Assembly (NCBI GenBank): GCA_032173965.1
Contig: CM063287.1
Coordinates: 5,089,859-5,153,858, forward strand
Direction: 5' to 3'
Origin: Sitta carolinensis
Lineage: Eukaryota; Chordata; Aves; Passeriformes; Sittidae
DNA: 64,000 nucleotides
The notes under the pieces were generated by a model, which made no database searches, was not told where the DNA came from, and saw only the letters and a list, made by a program, of their open reading frames with translations. The position numbers and the translations under genes are program-made. Positions 1 to 11,777 of this stretch are shown in pieces. Position 1 is the stretch's first letter; every line of letters starts with the position of its first letter.

Positions 1-1991
1 GGCTGGCAGGGCGGAAACCGCGCGTCCGAGCTCTGGGTGGTGGCAGAGAGGACAAAGAGACGGATCCGCGCGGGGATCAGAGCGAAGGGGAAACAAGAGA
101 GCCGGAATGGGAACGAGACAGTGATGTCAGCATAGGAGAGGATGCGGGCGTCTCTGAGACCGCAGCTGCGCGAAAGCGGGTTCGGAAAAGGCGCGGTCAG
201 GTCGGGAGCGTCCGCGTCTCCATGACGACGCAGGCAGGGGCGGGGCGTGGTCAGGGTGCGGGAGTCTCCCTAGGTGCCACCCCCCTCCGTTCCCATGGCA
301 ACAGATACACGGCCAGCCAGCTCACAGACAGTTCCCGTAATCCACAGACATTATAAGGGTAAAGCAATTAATTCAGGAACAGTTTGACACACAGAGCGCA
401 GAGTTTGTAGATGAACAGCAGTTGTTCGGAGAAATGTTGAAGGATTTGTCAGAGCAAACAGAAAGAGATTGTTCCGTCGGCTCATGCGGTCGCCATGCCG
501 ACTCCAGGCTGTCATGCGACAGCGCCACCTAGTGGCAGGACTGCAACATTACAGCAACTTTTGCCTGATCCAGTTGGTCGGACCACAGCGCTCACTGGTG
601 GTGGGACTGTAACATTGCAGCATTTTTTTCCAGTGAGTTTTAAGGGAAAAAACAGGTTGAAACCGAGGCATGGACAACAGATGGAGTCTCCATTGATCCC
701 TGAGCATCATGAGGCTCAGGACACTCCTGATGAAGCACAGCAACAGGACGGCACTGTACGTATTACTGCTTCAGAGGGTGTTCCATCCTGGACATTTTCA
801 ACATCAAAAGCTGCTGGTTCCTCCAGCCAGGGACAGTCAATTCAAATATCAAAAGGGGTTGTTGAATTTCTTTTACAGTATTTAGACACGGCCTTGGAGT
901 CTCATCCAGAATTGTTGGTTCACCTTCCACAAATTTTTCAGTCAATGCGAGGCAGTCGTGCTTTTTCCTCAACAGCAGATGTTCCTTTTTTATTTACAAA
1001 TGTTCAGGCTTCGTCTTCACAGAATCTGCAAGCAGAGCGAGGGCAACAAGGGATGCAGATGCCATTGATGTTCGTGAGTTCTGCTGCAGTGAGGCAGCAG
1101 CCACGACAGACAGCTCTACCCTACGGGCAAGTACCCATGAGAACACAGGTACCTCCAACATTATCAAGTGCAGAGATAGATTAGCAAGCTATTTGGACTG
1201 AATTAGCAAAAGAAAGAGACTTATTACAGGGATCAGGAAGTGTTGCCATGTTAGTGAATTATGATGCACAGGGCCAAAACCCGAAATGGGAACGGCTAGA
1301 TCGAAATGCAGTTAAGGATCTAGCCAAAGCAATCAGAGACAATGGATTAGCATTTCCCTATTTTAAGCAACTTTTAAAAGGTACTTTCGGAATGTATGAT
1401 TTAACACCATATGATCTTAAATATCTTGTGTCATCAATTCTTACAGACACACAAGCCCTCTTGTGGCTCACAAGGTGGAAAAGAGCCCTGGAGGACCTGA
1501 GAGCCAGATACCAGGGCGGGCCAAATGCAAACCTCACCTTGGCACAAGTACCTGGTGATCCTCCTGCAGACAACCCGGCTCAGCAAGCAGTGAGGCTTCC
1601 ACGAGATGTGCTTTCCGACATCAAGGAAGCGGTCTGAAAAGCGATATTGCAGATTGCACCAGCCAGAGTCCAAGACACCATCTACACGGACATCAAGCAA
1701 GGTCTGTCGGAGCCATTCTCCGCATTCACGGACCATCTTTCACAAGCAGTGGATCGACAGGTGACTGATGATGTGGCAAAGCCACATCTGATCAAAAGCC
1801 TCGAATTCTCCAATGCAAACGATGAGCGCAAGCGGATCATCAGCATCATGCCACATCAAGCAACCATGGCCGAGATGGTGGAGGCATGCAGCAAGGTGGG
1901 GACACCTCAGCACATTGCATCCATTGTGGAGGAACGGTTGGGAGATCAAATAGAGAAGCACATCAGAGAACCTTTTGCAAATTTGATGTGA
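1..1991 (+). pseudogene. Class II ERV gag remnant (betaretrovirus-like), broken
   Basis: Retroviral gag encodes the structural polyprotein of the virion core. The clearest part is capsid (1248-1991). It has the W-x-x-LD start, an LTPYDLKYL segment, and a downstream F-x-x-LxxAV, L-x-FSNANDERK and EMVEACSKVG series typical of class II gag. A proline-, glutamine- and serine-rich stretch precedes it (495-1184). Breaks are visible: in-frame TAG at 1182-1184, in-frame TGA at 1635-1637, and a frame change with several stops around 354-371. The end is TGA at 1989-1991, with no nucleocapsid zinc knuckles, protease or pol after it. The left portion is open from base 3 to 353, so the gene runs off the window. 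The assignment to class II ERV is good; the subfamily is not determined. Confidence 0.85.
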
Positions 1992-2027
1992 TCACCTTTT
2001 CAACCTTTCGCCATTGTGGGGTGAACT

Positions 2028-2161
2028 TTTGAAAATAGCCTTCTTTGTTTTGGTAAGACTTTTAGTTCTTCTGCTCATTCTGCCATGCATTTTTCATTGC
2101 ATGAGATGGGCCATGAACAAAGCAGTGAAGCAGGTGTTTTTGGTTCAAAAAAAGGGGGAGA
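2028..2161 (+). pseudogene. ERV env transmembrane tail and polypurine tract
   Basis: Immediately after the gag remnant a short frame (2035-2187) encodes a strongly hydrophobic segment (VLVRLLVLLLILPCIF) followed by a basic tail. This matches the membrane anchor and cytoplasmic tail of a retroviral envelope protein. It is followed by a purine run (about 2147-2161), the usual primer for plus-strand synthesis, directly abutting the LTR. Everything between capsid and this tail (rest of gag, pro, pol, most of env) is missing, so one internal deletion of several kilobases is inferred. Confidence 0.75.
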
Positions 2162-2733
2162 TGTCAGAACCCAGGATGTCTCTATGACAGTCCTGGATGA
2201 TCCAAACTCCAGCCAAGGGGCTTCTAAACCCTGACAGGGGAGTCGGAGGCCCTGGCAGGAAGCCAGGGACTGCTGCGGTTTTCAGTTTGATCCATGGAAC
2301 AAATTATCACCTCTAAATGAAGAACTAAAAGTCACAAAATTCTAGGTAACATGACAGTAGTAGTTATAGAGGGGAAAAAGGGAATTTTTGGGGATCTTAC
2401 CATAGGGCTTAGCGGGTAAGATGGAGGGACTTGGGCATTGTCCTGTCCTCCTTCCTTCTTCTTCCTCACCCCCATCTTTTGGTGATGTTGGCACTTGGGG
2501 ATTGGATTACAGTAGAATGTAACTGTCTAGGTGATAGGCATTGGATCATAACTGTAAATAACTAACACATTGTGGTAAAAATGTTAGTGCCTGCCCCTGG
2601 GGCAGGGTGTGTGCCTCGGGCTGCCCTGCTGAACAGACCTCGGCAGCCCACACAGAAAATATCTCAGATAAGAAGCAATAAAGCAACCTTGAGAGCAGCA
2701 GCCGAAGACTCTTGACTCATTCTTTCAGCAACA
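2162..2733 (+). mobile_element. 3' LTR of the class II ERV
   Basis: The element begins TGTCAGAACC directly after the polypurine tract and probably ends at ...CAGCAACA, about 572 bp. A polyadenylation signal AATAAA lies at 2677-2682, about 50 bp before the end, as expected for the R region. TGT...ACA termini fit an LTR. The 5' LTR is outside the window, so the target-site duplication cannot be checked and the right edge is uncertain by a few bases. Confidence 0.8.
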
Positions 2734-2793
2734 GGGTTTGGAGACAGCAGAATTTATATATCTCGGGGTCATCCTGACCAAAGCAACCCCTGA

Positions 2794-3003
2794 GACCTTC
2801 CCTTCCCAAACCCTCCCTTCCCAAACCTTCCCAGACCTTCCCTTCCCAAACATTCCCAAACCTTCCCAAACCCTCCCAAACATTCCTAAACCTCCCCAAA
2901 CCTTCCCTTCCCAAACCCTCCCTTCCCAAACCTTCCCTTCCCAAACCTTCCCTTCCCAAACCTTCCCAAACCTTCCCTTCCCAAACCTTCCGTTCCCTTC
3001 CCT
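2794..3003. repeat. Minisatellite of TTCCCAAACC-type units
   Basis: About 210 bp made almost only of interleaved CCTTCCCAAA and CCTTCCCTTCCCAAA modules with strong strand asymmetry (no G on the plus strand over most of it). It starts about 60 bp after the ERV LTR. Long open frames here on both strands (phenylalanine/proline-rich forward, glycine-rich reverse) are by-products of the repeat. Confidence 0.9.
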
Positions 3004-5450
3004 AGAAATAAATTTGATGTCACCACTGATGTGCCCATTGCACTTTACGACTCTGTAAACAACACTCAATGGTAGATGATCTTGGTTTCTTGTTCTAATA
3101 TTAAGGAGAAAGAGAAGTTTAAAAGCTTATTGCTGGAAAATTAATTTCTTATGATGTTAAGGGAAGAGAGAGACAGATTGCAGCTTGCTTCTGAAGGAGG
3201 TTCCTGGGGAACTGGCTGCTCTAATTCACACTCTCAAGAAACCCTTGCTGACAAATGCTCTAAAACACATTTTCAATGGGAGCCCAGTGTCTTATCCCAC
3301 TGTTCAGGTGCATGTGGAAACCTTCTTTTAGCATTCAAAGAAATACATGAGGGGAAGGGGAAGAAAGTGCATATTTCCCTATACAAAGACTCCACACAGT
3401 CCTTCCAGAAACACTTCAAGTGCAGCCATTTGTCTGTGAAAACTGGATTTACACATTTTCCTAGCACTGAAATTCCTTTACTGAGAGCACAAAGTACCCA
3501 GGAACTGCAGGCTCATCTTGCCCCAGCATGCAACTTCCCTCCAACTCACAAAAAAGGGGTTTGCTGCCATTTCAGGAGTCCTGCTGCTCTTACCTGCAGC
3601 ACCTTGGGTTTTTAGGGGAGGTACAAAGCACACTGGAAGAGGGAGGAAATCCAGTGCCCTCTACCAACAAGTAAAATAAAACCAAGCTGAACTCTGCCAG
3701 CTTTTTTGCTGATAATTACATCAAGGTGTAGAATTGCTGTGACAAAAAACTAAGATCAAACTTCAAGAAATCACATCAAAGACCTAAGGAATTTTAAAAT
3801 AAAAAATAAAACAAATGCTTCCAATTCACTACACAGACATTCATTTCTAACACAGTAAAAATGCAGCACTGACAGGAATACTTTAAGAACCCATGGACTG
3901 CAGCACAGTACTTAAGCCAGCCTGAACTCTAAGACAGGTAGAATCACCTTTGTTTTCCAGGACAATAAAGCAAAGAACTTGCATACGCAATAAAATCCTT
4001 CTCTGCAGGATTTACTGTCAGAAATCATCCACAAAGGTGACCAAAAGAAAATTTGGAACACTTTCATTTATAGATGCAGTTCAAGACGTTCCTGCTGCAC
4101 TACAGAGAAGCAAATCTTTCAGGAGAGTCACCTCTACCATGCAAGGTGGCAGTAAAATATGACACACATTTTTCCCAACTCAGTATTTATGCAGGGGGCA
4201 GAACGGACAGGGAAGGGGAGAAAAGAATCTTTCCCTAATTGCAAGGCATTGCCAGCACAGGAGCAGGTTAAGGAGACAAAAACCCCAAATGCCAGTAACT
4301 TGAGCTGAACAAGAGCAACTAGAGACAACTGCCTGAACAATTCCATAGGGCTGGAATTCACATCTGTGACAGCTCAGAGCTGAAAGCGGCACAAGTTTTG
4401 CTGCGATCAGAAATACTGCAAAAACAGACACAGATGGTTGTAATGAAGACACTGAGAAACTACACTGATGATGGATCACAGTTCCTGGCTGCACTTATCC
4501 AATGGGACACCATTTCAGAAGCCTGATCACCTGGACAACACACAGCCTGGCTGCCAGGCTCACAAGAGATGCTGTCAGCTTTGTCACACCAACTACTCAC
4601 ATGGAATTTGGAAGCACTGGTCAGAAAGGACCTTATAACCCAAGAAAGCCCCTGCTCACAACCAGCACTCATTACCAGAAAATAAAATTGCAACTGAGCA
4701 AAATTCCCCTGCTCTGCAGTGGCTCAGCTCCCTGCATAGCCCAGCTGCTCTGCCTGACGGCCTCCTCTTTCCCACTGACCAAACCATTCATCTTCCTCAT
4801 CCCCAGCACAGGACACTAAAATGGTATCATTTTTTCCAGCTGCACAATGAACACACGCAGGTGCTGTGGGTGTCTGGCCATAAGATTCTGTTTCCCCACA
4901 CACACCACGCCTGAGAGCTCTCAATTTAAACTCCATGAACACTTAGAGAAGTTTTTCAACCTTCAACTATTTGAATTTACCCCCATGTCCACAGCATTAT
5001 TAAAACACTTTCTGCACAACATCAAATACAGCTACTATCCCTAGAATTCATCAGTTGATAATGAGCAGTGCTACAGAGAAGTCTTAAACCAAACACCACT
5101 GGCACTGCATCATTATCATCGTCTGAAAAGCTTTTGCTTTTGTCATTGCAACGACACTTTAACCCGATTACTCAAACCAACGCTGGAATCAGATGACAAA
5201 CAGTCTATAGGATCTAAACCTTAGATAAAAACATCCATTTGTTCTTAAGATTAATTATTTAAACTTCTATTAAAAGCATCTCCTCATTTAGTTATTCTTC
5301 TATGTTTGAAAATCTTTTTCCTCAAACACAATTTTGAAATTGTAAGATTCAATTCGTTAAGCAGAAGCTCTCCAATTTCCTCTCTGTACCTCAGTCCTGC
5401 TAAGAAAAGACCTTTCTTCAAGCGAAAATTCATTGGAAACATTCCTCTCC
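3004..5450. other. Non-coding, no recognisable gene
   Basis: AT-rich, ordinary-looking sequence. Open frames are short, overlap on both strands and resemble no family I know. I see no repeat element I can name. Confidence 0.6.
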
Positions 5451-5454
5451 ATGT

Positions 5455-5790
5455 GCAGGGCAAGCCCAGGCCTTTGCAGCAGCCCGTGCAGCCTTGCTCT
5501 GGCTCTCGCAGTGGCAGCACAGCTCGCCGTACAGTGCCAGCGCTGCCCGGGACACGGGCCTGCGTCGCGGCGCTATCGTGACACCGATGGCTGCTCCGGC
5601 CCCGCCGCCGGCCCGGCCCTGAGCAGCGTGGCCGCAGCGCTGGGGTGGCACAGCCGGCGGCTCGCAGACGCTTCGGCTCCTGCGAATCGCCCCAGAGCCT
5701 CACGCAGCTCGCACCCAGTGCCCGACGCTCACACCAAACCAGCTCAGGCTCCTCCTGCTCCAGCTCCACGATCCGCTGGGCACATCCACA
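5455..5790. promoter_or_regulatory. CpG-rich patch, possible CpG island
   Basis: A sharp rise in GC and CpG content stands out against AT-rich flanks on both sides. It includes runs such as GCGTCGCGGCGCTATCGTGA and GGCCCCGCCGCCGGCCC. CpG is not depleted as it is elsewhere, so the patch is either unmethylated in the germ line or young. Frames cross it on both strands (minus 5284-5877, plus 5433-5993), but neither looks like a known protein and neither shows clear splice context. It could be a promoter of an unseen transcript or a relic of an inserted element. Confidence 0.5.
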
Positions 5791-5799
5791 CACGGCACA

Positions 5800-7464
5800 G
5801 CAAACGCTCCCCTTTCTGTGCAGCGCAGAATTCAAACACTCCTCCAGCCACAGCCACAACGGCAGAACCTCTGCCAAACCCGGCTGGGCCTGAGCTCACA
5901 GGGCTCACCGAGCATTTACAGACTGCATTGCTCACGGGGGTTAAGGACAAAAACACATCGTGGCAAACGGTCACAGACAGAACACAAAAATAACTCTACA
6001 CAGCTCTTATCCATTTGCTACTTGACACTATTTAAAAGAGCCTACTCTAACAAATAAAGTAGTAATTGACAAATGCTTTCAAAATGCAGCGCAACCTAGC
6101 CCAGAATGGCCTCTTGACACAAGTCAAGCCTCTCTAGACCCAACACCATCTTCTTACAGGGTTTCATTACAGCTGAAAGAATACTAGTTCCACCGAAAAA
6201 AGAAAAAAACTAAAGAAAACCATTTAAGGGAAAAATGTCGTTAGTACCAGACCATGGCTCAAATACCTCAAAAGTAATTTCTAAACTGCATTGCACCACA
6301 CAAGAAACTTATTCCTAGAACACTCTTTTTGATTGATACACTGCTATTGAACTGAAAATAACATTGATCCAAGTGAAGGACTAGATTCTAACACAGAGAA
6401 GGCTTACTGCAACTGCCCAACATTTCCACATCATCTAGAAAGAAACCAGATCTTCTTTTAAGGTCTGACTGCAAGTTCAGTCCCTTCAGCAGTGCTTTGG
6501 TGCCAGGGGATGAGTAACTCCTCCCCAGCACAGCCCTGTTGGCAGAAGGGCTTCCCTGGCACACTTGATCCTGCCCAGACCATTTGGTGCCTCCAGAGCC
6601 TCCTCAGCCTCCCCCTGCACTCAGCCACCAGGCTGCTCTGCCCAGTGCCCAGCGCCAGTGCCCAGCACTGCACACTCACCCCAAACACTGCCAGCAACCC
6701 ACAGGCACCACAGCAACCACAGCCTGGCACCCCAAACACTCCACGGGCAGCAACCCACTGTGAGCACAGCAACAGCCTGGCGCCCCAAACATTCCACCAC
6801 AACTGGCTCCTGCCAGCCAAACGCACAGCACGGCAACAGCACTGCCAATGTTAGCAGGGCCACAAACACAGGCTGGCACTGCTGCCAAAGAGAAAGAGTC
6901 AACCAAAACCCCCGGAATTTCAGGCCAAAGCCAATCCTATCTCATTCAGCTAACAGAATCATCTACATGTCCTCTGAAGAGCAGATCCACTTCAAATACC
7001 ACTTGTTACCAAATTCAATCCAAATAACTTAGTTAGAAATTACTTACCATTTCCCCAGATAATACCCAGATTTCCCTGGAAAAACTTTTTCTGCTTTATT
7101 TCCAGAGACAACATTAAGATACTCAGCAAAGAAAAGTATATAATGCATTGTCACCAGAACAGTGGTGGCTTCAGGCATGCCTTTAGGCTGGAGCTGGCAG
7201 CTTAGAGGCGTGGCTCTGCACCCAGGACCCAAGATTGCAGGAACTTCTTCTATGCACTAAACACATTTTGGAAGAACTGCCTGGGCTCCCACATCTCTCC
7301 TCTTAGGCTTACAGGGAATGAAATCAGAGTTCTGGATTTCTAAATATATAGGTGATAGCTTTGAGGGTTTCTTCGCCACAACCCCACTCCTTAGAGGTCT
7401 AAGAGGTGAAGGTCTCAACCTTCTTGGATCACTTGAGACCAAGTTCTCTACTACAAGCATGGCC
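5800..7464. other. Non-coding stretch with degenerate CA-rich repeats
   Basis: No gene is seen. Between about 6640 and 6830 a loose tandem pattern recurs (AGCCTGGCACCCCAAACACT, then AGCCTGGCGCCCCAAACATT, with CAGCAACCCAC between), with a period near 60 bp and poor conservation. The remainder is unremarkable. Confidence 0.5.
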
Positions 7465-7632
7465 AAGAGCCAACAAGTTCAGCTTCCCGAGCCGTTCCTC
7501 ACACGGCTTGTGTTCCCAGCCCCTCTCCAGCCTCGGTGCCCTCCTCTGGACACACTCCAGACTCTCAACATGCTCCCGAAACTGAGGGGCCCAGAACTGG
7601 ACACAGCACTCAAGGTCCATTTGTAGGAGAAC
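7465..7632 (-). mobile_element. CR1 LINE fragment
   Basis: Read on the minus strand this is the familiar CR1 3' region (GTCCAGTTCTGGGCCCCTCA, then a GTGTCCAGAGGAGGGC block and GAGAGGGGCTGGGAACACAA). It is a short non-autonomous piece with no coding capacity. It lies opposite to the CR1 starting at 7745, so the two share sequence as an inverted pair. Confidence 0.85.
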
Positions 7633-7744
7633 ATAGGGTAGTCAAGCTTCCAAGACTTCAGACACATCCCAGTGAGGTGCTGCCTGGGGCACGTTCCCAT
7701 TCTGTTTCTCCTTCCCTTCTTTTGTCACAACAACCCCCTGCAGT

Positions 7745-7963
7745 CCCTGCAGCCCAGGGACAGAGTGGCTGGAAAATGCCCAGGTGCAAAGGGACCTGGG
7801 GGCACTGCTGGACAGCCCGCTGACGAGGAGCCAGCAGTGTGCCCCGGGGGCCAAAAAGGCCCAGGGCATCCTGGCCTCTCTCAGCAATCATGTGGAGGTC
7901 ATTGTGCCCCTGTGCCCAGCACTGCTGAGGCCACCCTTGCAGTGCTGCGTCCAGTGGTTGCCC
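7745..7963 (+). mobile_element. CR1 LINE fragment, left half (split by an LTR)
   Basis: It matches the CR1 stretch with AAAGGGACCTGGGGGCACTG, GCCAGCAGTGTGCCC and GGCATCCTGGCCTCT, close to the end of the CR1 reverse transcriptase reading frame. The match stops at GTCCAGTGGTTGCCC (ending at 7963) exactly where an LTR begins, and resumes at 9175. This is therefore one CR1 copy interrupted by a later insertion. Confidence 0.85.
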
Positions 7964-8306
7964 TGTGGTGGTTTGAAAAAGAAATAAGTTTTTTAAAATT
8001 CAGTAGTCAAACCAATGAGTGCTCAGGTTTAAAGATTGGCACCTGGTGTGGCCACTGAGGACAAGGATCCGCCTCTGAGAACACAGGGGTTAAAAAGCAG
8101 AGCGCTCCCAGGAAACTCTCTCTTGGTTCCCGGTCCTGCGGACGGGCGGATCTCCCCTGCCCAGCTGGGCGGGGAGGGGAAGCCATGCGGCCTGGGCGAG
8201 GTAGGCTGGAGCCTTGGGCACAGAGGGGAGAGGAAGATCCTGCAGGATGGAAGGGTGGAGAGAATACAAGAACTTTGGGAGGTATCAGGCAGCCTCCTTC
8301 CCCCCC

Positions 8307-8350
<44 letters not shown>

Positions 8351-9174
8351 GTTTGTGCCACTTTGATCTGTAGCCGGGCAGCACGGAAAAAGAAGGAAGA
8401 TAGAGAGAACTAAACAGAGATAATGAAAGTTCATACAACTGGAAGATTGTCAGAAAATACTGAAAAGAATCCTAGGTGGGAGGAGATGATGGAGTGGCCT
8501 TTGGCTGGACTTTTCTTGTAAAGCCATAGATGGACTTTTTTTTCTGTGACATAGAGACTGCATCTGGGGAGAGGCATTGGCTTGGAGCCGAAAGTGGACA
8601 GTAAAAAAAAAAAAGTAGTATGAACAGAGATGAGAGAACGAGCTCTGTTCTCAAGGCCCCTCAGCCCCAGGGGTGAAAATTTGGGGGGGACTGGTGTCCC
8701 AGAATTTAAGAAGCTGTCGTTTTTTGGAACTGACCAAAGCATCTTTGAAAAAGAGAAACCCTAGAAACAGTTCTGGTCCATGCACAGTGGTGAGAGCACT
8801 GGACATGGAAGAAGAAGTCATGAGATGGTGCAAGAAGGACTCTTATCTCTCCTTGATGAACTGAGTACTGATTATCAAAAAGGTGGTAATGGACTAAAGA
8901 TTAATTATTTGAAAGGTGGTAACATGATTGGAAAATTTAGTTTGTTTTATTGTGTTGAGAACTAGGGTGGGGGGAGAAGGAAGAGTGGTTTTTTTTAAAG
9001 TTTTCATCTTCTTCTCTGTGTGTCTACATATTATAAGTAATAAAGTTCTTCTTTCCTTTTGCTTTCTAAATTAGAAACTGTTTTGCTCTGTTTTTGGTCA
9101 CATCTCACAACAAACACCAGGGACAGTATATCTTCATGGAGGCACTGGCCTTGTGCCAGCATCAAACCATGACA
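7964..9174 (+). mobile_element. Solo LTR, 1.2 kb, inserted into a CR1
   Basis: Termini TGTGGTGGTTTGA and TCAAACCATGACA form an imperfect inverted repeat. The element is flanked by the 5-bp duplication TGCCC (7959-7963 and 9175-9179). The CR1 sequence reads through once the insert is removed. A polyadenylation signal (AATAAA) near 9040 leaves about 130 bp of R/U5. No internal retroviral genes are present, so it is a solo LTR formed by LTR-LTR recombination. A 5-bp duplication and TGTGGTGG ends suggest an ERVL-like or similar avian family; the family name is not certain. Confidence 0.85.
8308..8346. repeat. (GA)n microsatellite within the solo LTR
   Basis: About 19 uninterrupted GA dinucleotides lie inside the LTR, probably in U3. 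It gives arginine/glutamate-rich frames on plus and serine/leucine-rich frames on minus, none meaningful. Confidence 0.95.
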
Positions 9175-9655
9175 TGCCCTCAGCTCAGGAAGGACATGGA
9201 GACACTGGAGCGTGTCCAGAGGAGGCACTGAAGCTGGAGAGGGGCTGGGAACACCAGCCCTGACAGCAACGGCTGAGGGAGCTGGGCGTGTTTAGCCTGC
9301 ACAAAAGGAGACTCAGAGGTGACCTTAGCACTGCCTACAGCTCCCTGGAAGGCAGCTGGAGTCAGCGGGGGCTTGGTCTCTTCCAGCAGCCAGCAACTGA
9401 CACAAGCTGAGGACACAGTCTCAGGCTGCGGCCCAGGGAAAGAGAGGCTGAAGATTGGGAAGACGTTTTTCATGGAAAGAGGTGGAAAATCCTGGAATGC
9501 TTTGCCTGGAGAGAGGCTGGAGTCCCCATCCCTGGATGTATTGAAGACAAGACTGGATGTGGCTCTTGGAGCCATGGTCTGCTTGAGGTGTTGGGGCATG
9601 GCTTGGACTCCATCTCGGAGGTCAATCCTGAACATTGTCCAGACCTAAAGGCAGC
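9175..9655 (+). mobile_element. CR1 LINE fragment, right half
   Basis: It continues the CR1 copy begun at 7745: CCTCAGCTCAGGAAGGACAT, GAGCGTGTCCAGAGGAGG, GGCTGAGGGAGCTGGGCGTG and the GGGAAGACGTTTTTCATGGA block, ending near TTGGACTCCATCTCGGAGGT. The usual ATTCTGTG octamers at the extreme 3' end are not visible, so the end is degraded or belongs to a variant subfamily. Confidence 0.8.
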
Positions 9656-11777
9656 CAGGAGCCACAGGAACGTGGGAAGCACAATCCTCATCCTGAATTA
9701 GAAAGCACTGCTGAGATGTCACCTTTGGCTTGAGATTGCACTGGGTAACTGCATATAAATTACATCTCCTTGGCTTGGAACACATGGAGAAGACAATTTT
9801 TGGTCTGGCTTTAAAGACCAGGAAGACACAGTAGTTCTACTACTCCCTATGTCCAACTCTTTAAGAAAATTGCATATTAAAGGGGCCTTTGGCACAAGTG
9901 TATCCATTTTTTCCACATGCCTCACTCAGATAAAACAGTGGCCATGCCCCTCAAGCTGGAGCATAAATAAAGCAAGAACTTTAGTGAGGGGGAATTGTGC
10001 AACAGAATTTTGCAAGAGTTAAGAACATCCTAAGTTTTACTTAGAAAACATTTCCTTTAAAGTCATTATAAATTAAAATGTAACAGTGTTAAGCAGAGTT
10101 TGAAGCTTTTAACCAAAGCTCTTAAGTGTTACTGAGCTTTTGACAGAGATGATGTAACATCCCATAAGTTTTTGCCCAAGATTTTATCTTGCCTCATTCA
10201 TATGGGAAGAAACCCATGAAGAGCAGAAGCTGTTACAAGAGACACAGAGAGGCCACTATTCCTAAAATAGTCAAGAGATTTTAGGCTGCTGCTCATGTAT
10301 ACCCAGACAATGTGCAAGAGTCTGGTTTCATAAACCACAGCATCAACCAGAACTATGACATGCCAGATCTCATCAATTCCCCTTTCACTCCTCCTCCTCC
10401 ATTTGACAGTCTGGAACTGGGAGAGTGGCAGGGCTGCCCTGTCTCAAGGTTTACTGAAAGAGAGCAATAAAACAAGCTTCCATTTTGATTCAATCGCATT
10501 TCCCCACTCCAGATAAATCCTGTTTCATCAGGAAAGTCCCACTCAGCTCCTTTAGGACATCCATTCTGTGGGACATCTGCTCTCTGCTGCTGCAGCACTC
10601 AGGACTGATGAGGTAAAACAGGTGAGAGAGGAGATCACAAAGACCAGGTTAAGGAAGACCCTTCCACCCAACAATTGGCAGAGTTAGACATAACTAACAG
10701 CATCTGCCACAGGAGCATCGAGTAAAAAGCAATAAAGGGACAATACCTGAGAAAAAGCCTTCAGCAAACCCTGCCTCTCGACCCCATCAGCCTCACTGAC
10801 ATCATTTCCATGAGGAAGACAATTTGTAGTCAAGGTCGCTTCCTGAACTCACTCAGCCAAACTGCCTGACCTGCACATGTGCTGGCTTTGCAGTCACTGA
10901 CTGCACCAACTGTCCTGAGGGACCACTGAGCTCCCCAGGAGCTCCTGAGAGGTTTTAATATGCGCAGAAATGGGAAAGCAAATCAGCTCCCTAAAACAAC
11001 AACGAAAAACAACCAACCAATGGAGATTGTTTGTACGTCAAAAAAAGATGGCAAATTGTTGTAAAAAACCATAGCAAGCACCCAGTGCCAACCAAAATAA
11101 TGTTTAGGAAAGCTTACAAAGTCTGAAATACAGTATTCATCTCTCTTCCTGGTTTAGAGATAAAGACAGAGTCCATGAGTCTGTCTGACATACCCAACAT
11201 AATTGCACTCAGTTATTAGCACTGCCATTTTACAGAAGCCAAGGATCCAGAAATGGAAAGAATTCCCCAATGTGGAATATTCAAGAATCCCTCCTTAATA
11301 TTAAAACAGCTCCATAGCCTATGTTCCCCTCACTTATGCCACGGGTTATAGAATACACTTTTGCTTAAAGAGTCTTATCAGGACAGCGTTAAAAGTTGTA
11401 TTTCTGAAAAGAAAGGGGAGAAGCTGAAGACCAAAAGAATGTCCCTTGCAGGTGTTCCCAACCAGGGACCAACTCCTGTGACAGACACTTCAGTTGGCTG
11501 CCTTTAGTACCAAAGCCATGCAGGGAAGGAGATGCTGAAGCTCTCAGGAGGAATGCAGCAAATGTTAGAGAGTCCAAATGGAACAGTGAAACCTGCGGGT
11601 GAGGTGTTCTGCAGCCTGCACAGCACAAAGAAAGAGAAATCCCTCCAGCTATCCTAACTGAGGGGAATAGGGGCAAAAAAGAAATACCATGCCCAGAAAA
11701 GACAGCTAAGAGTGACTCCAGACTTTCAGTCACTAACAACTACTTTTAAGTACCTTACAGCACACGATAATCATCTC
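9656..11777. other. Non-coding, no recognisable gene
   Basis: Unique-looking moderately AT-rich DNA. Frames up to about 116 codons are scattered on both strands with no recognisable product and no repeat I can name. Confidence 0.6.

Noticed and set aside
3151..3615. 154-codon plus frame as a gene
   Set aside because: No recognisable domain and no splice sites matched. Frames of this length occur by chance in such a window.
5284..5993. Possible gene in the CpG-rich patch (197 codons minus, 186 codons plus)
   Set aside because: High GC makes stop codons rare. The two frames overlap on opposite strands and neither resembles a known family.
8007..8438. 143-codon minus frame with serine/leucine repeat
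   Set aside because: It crosses the (GA)n repeat within a solo LTR, so it is a repeat artefact.
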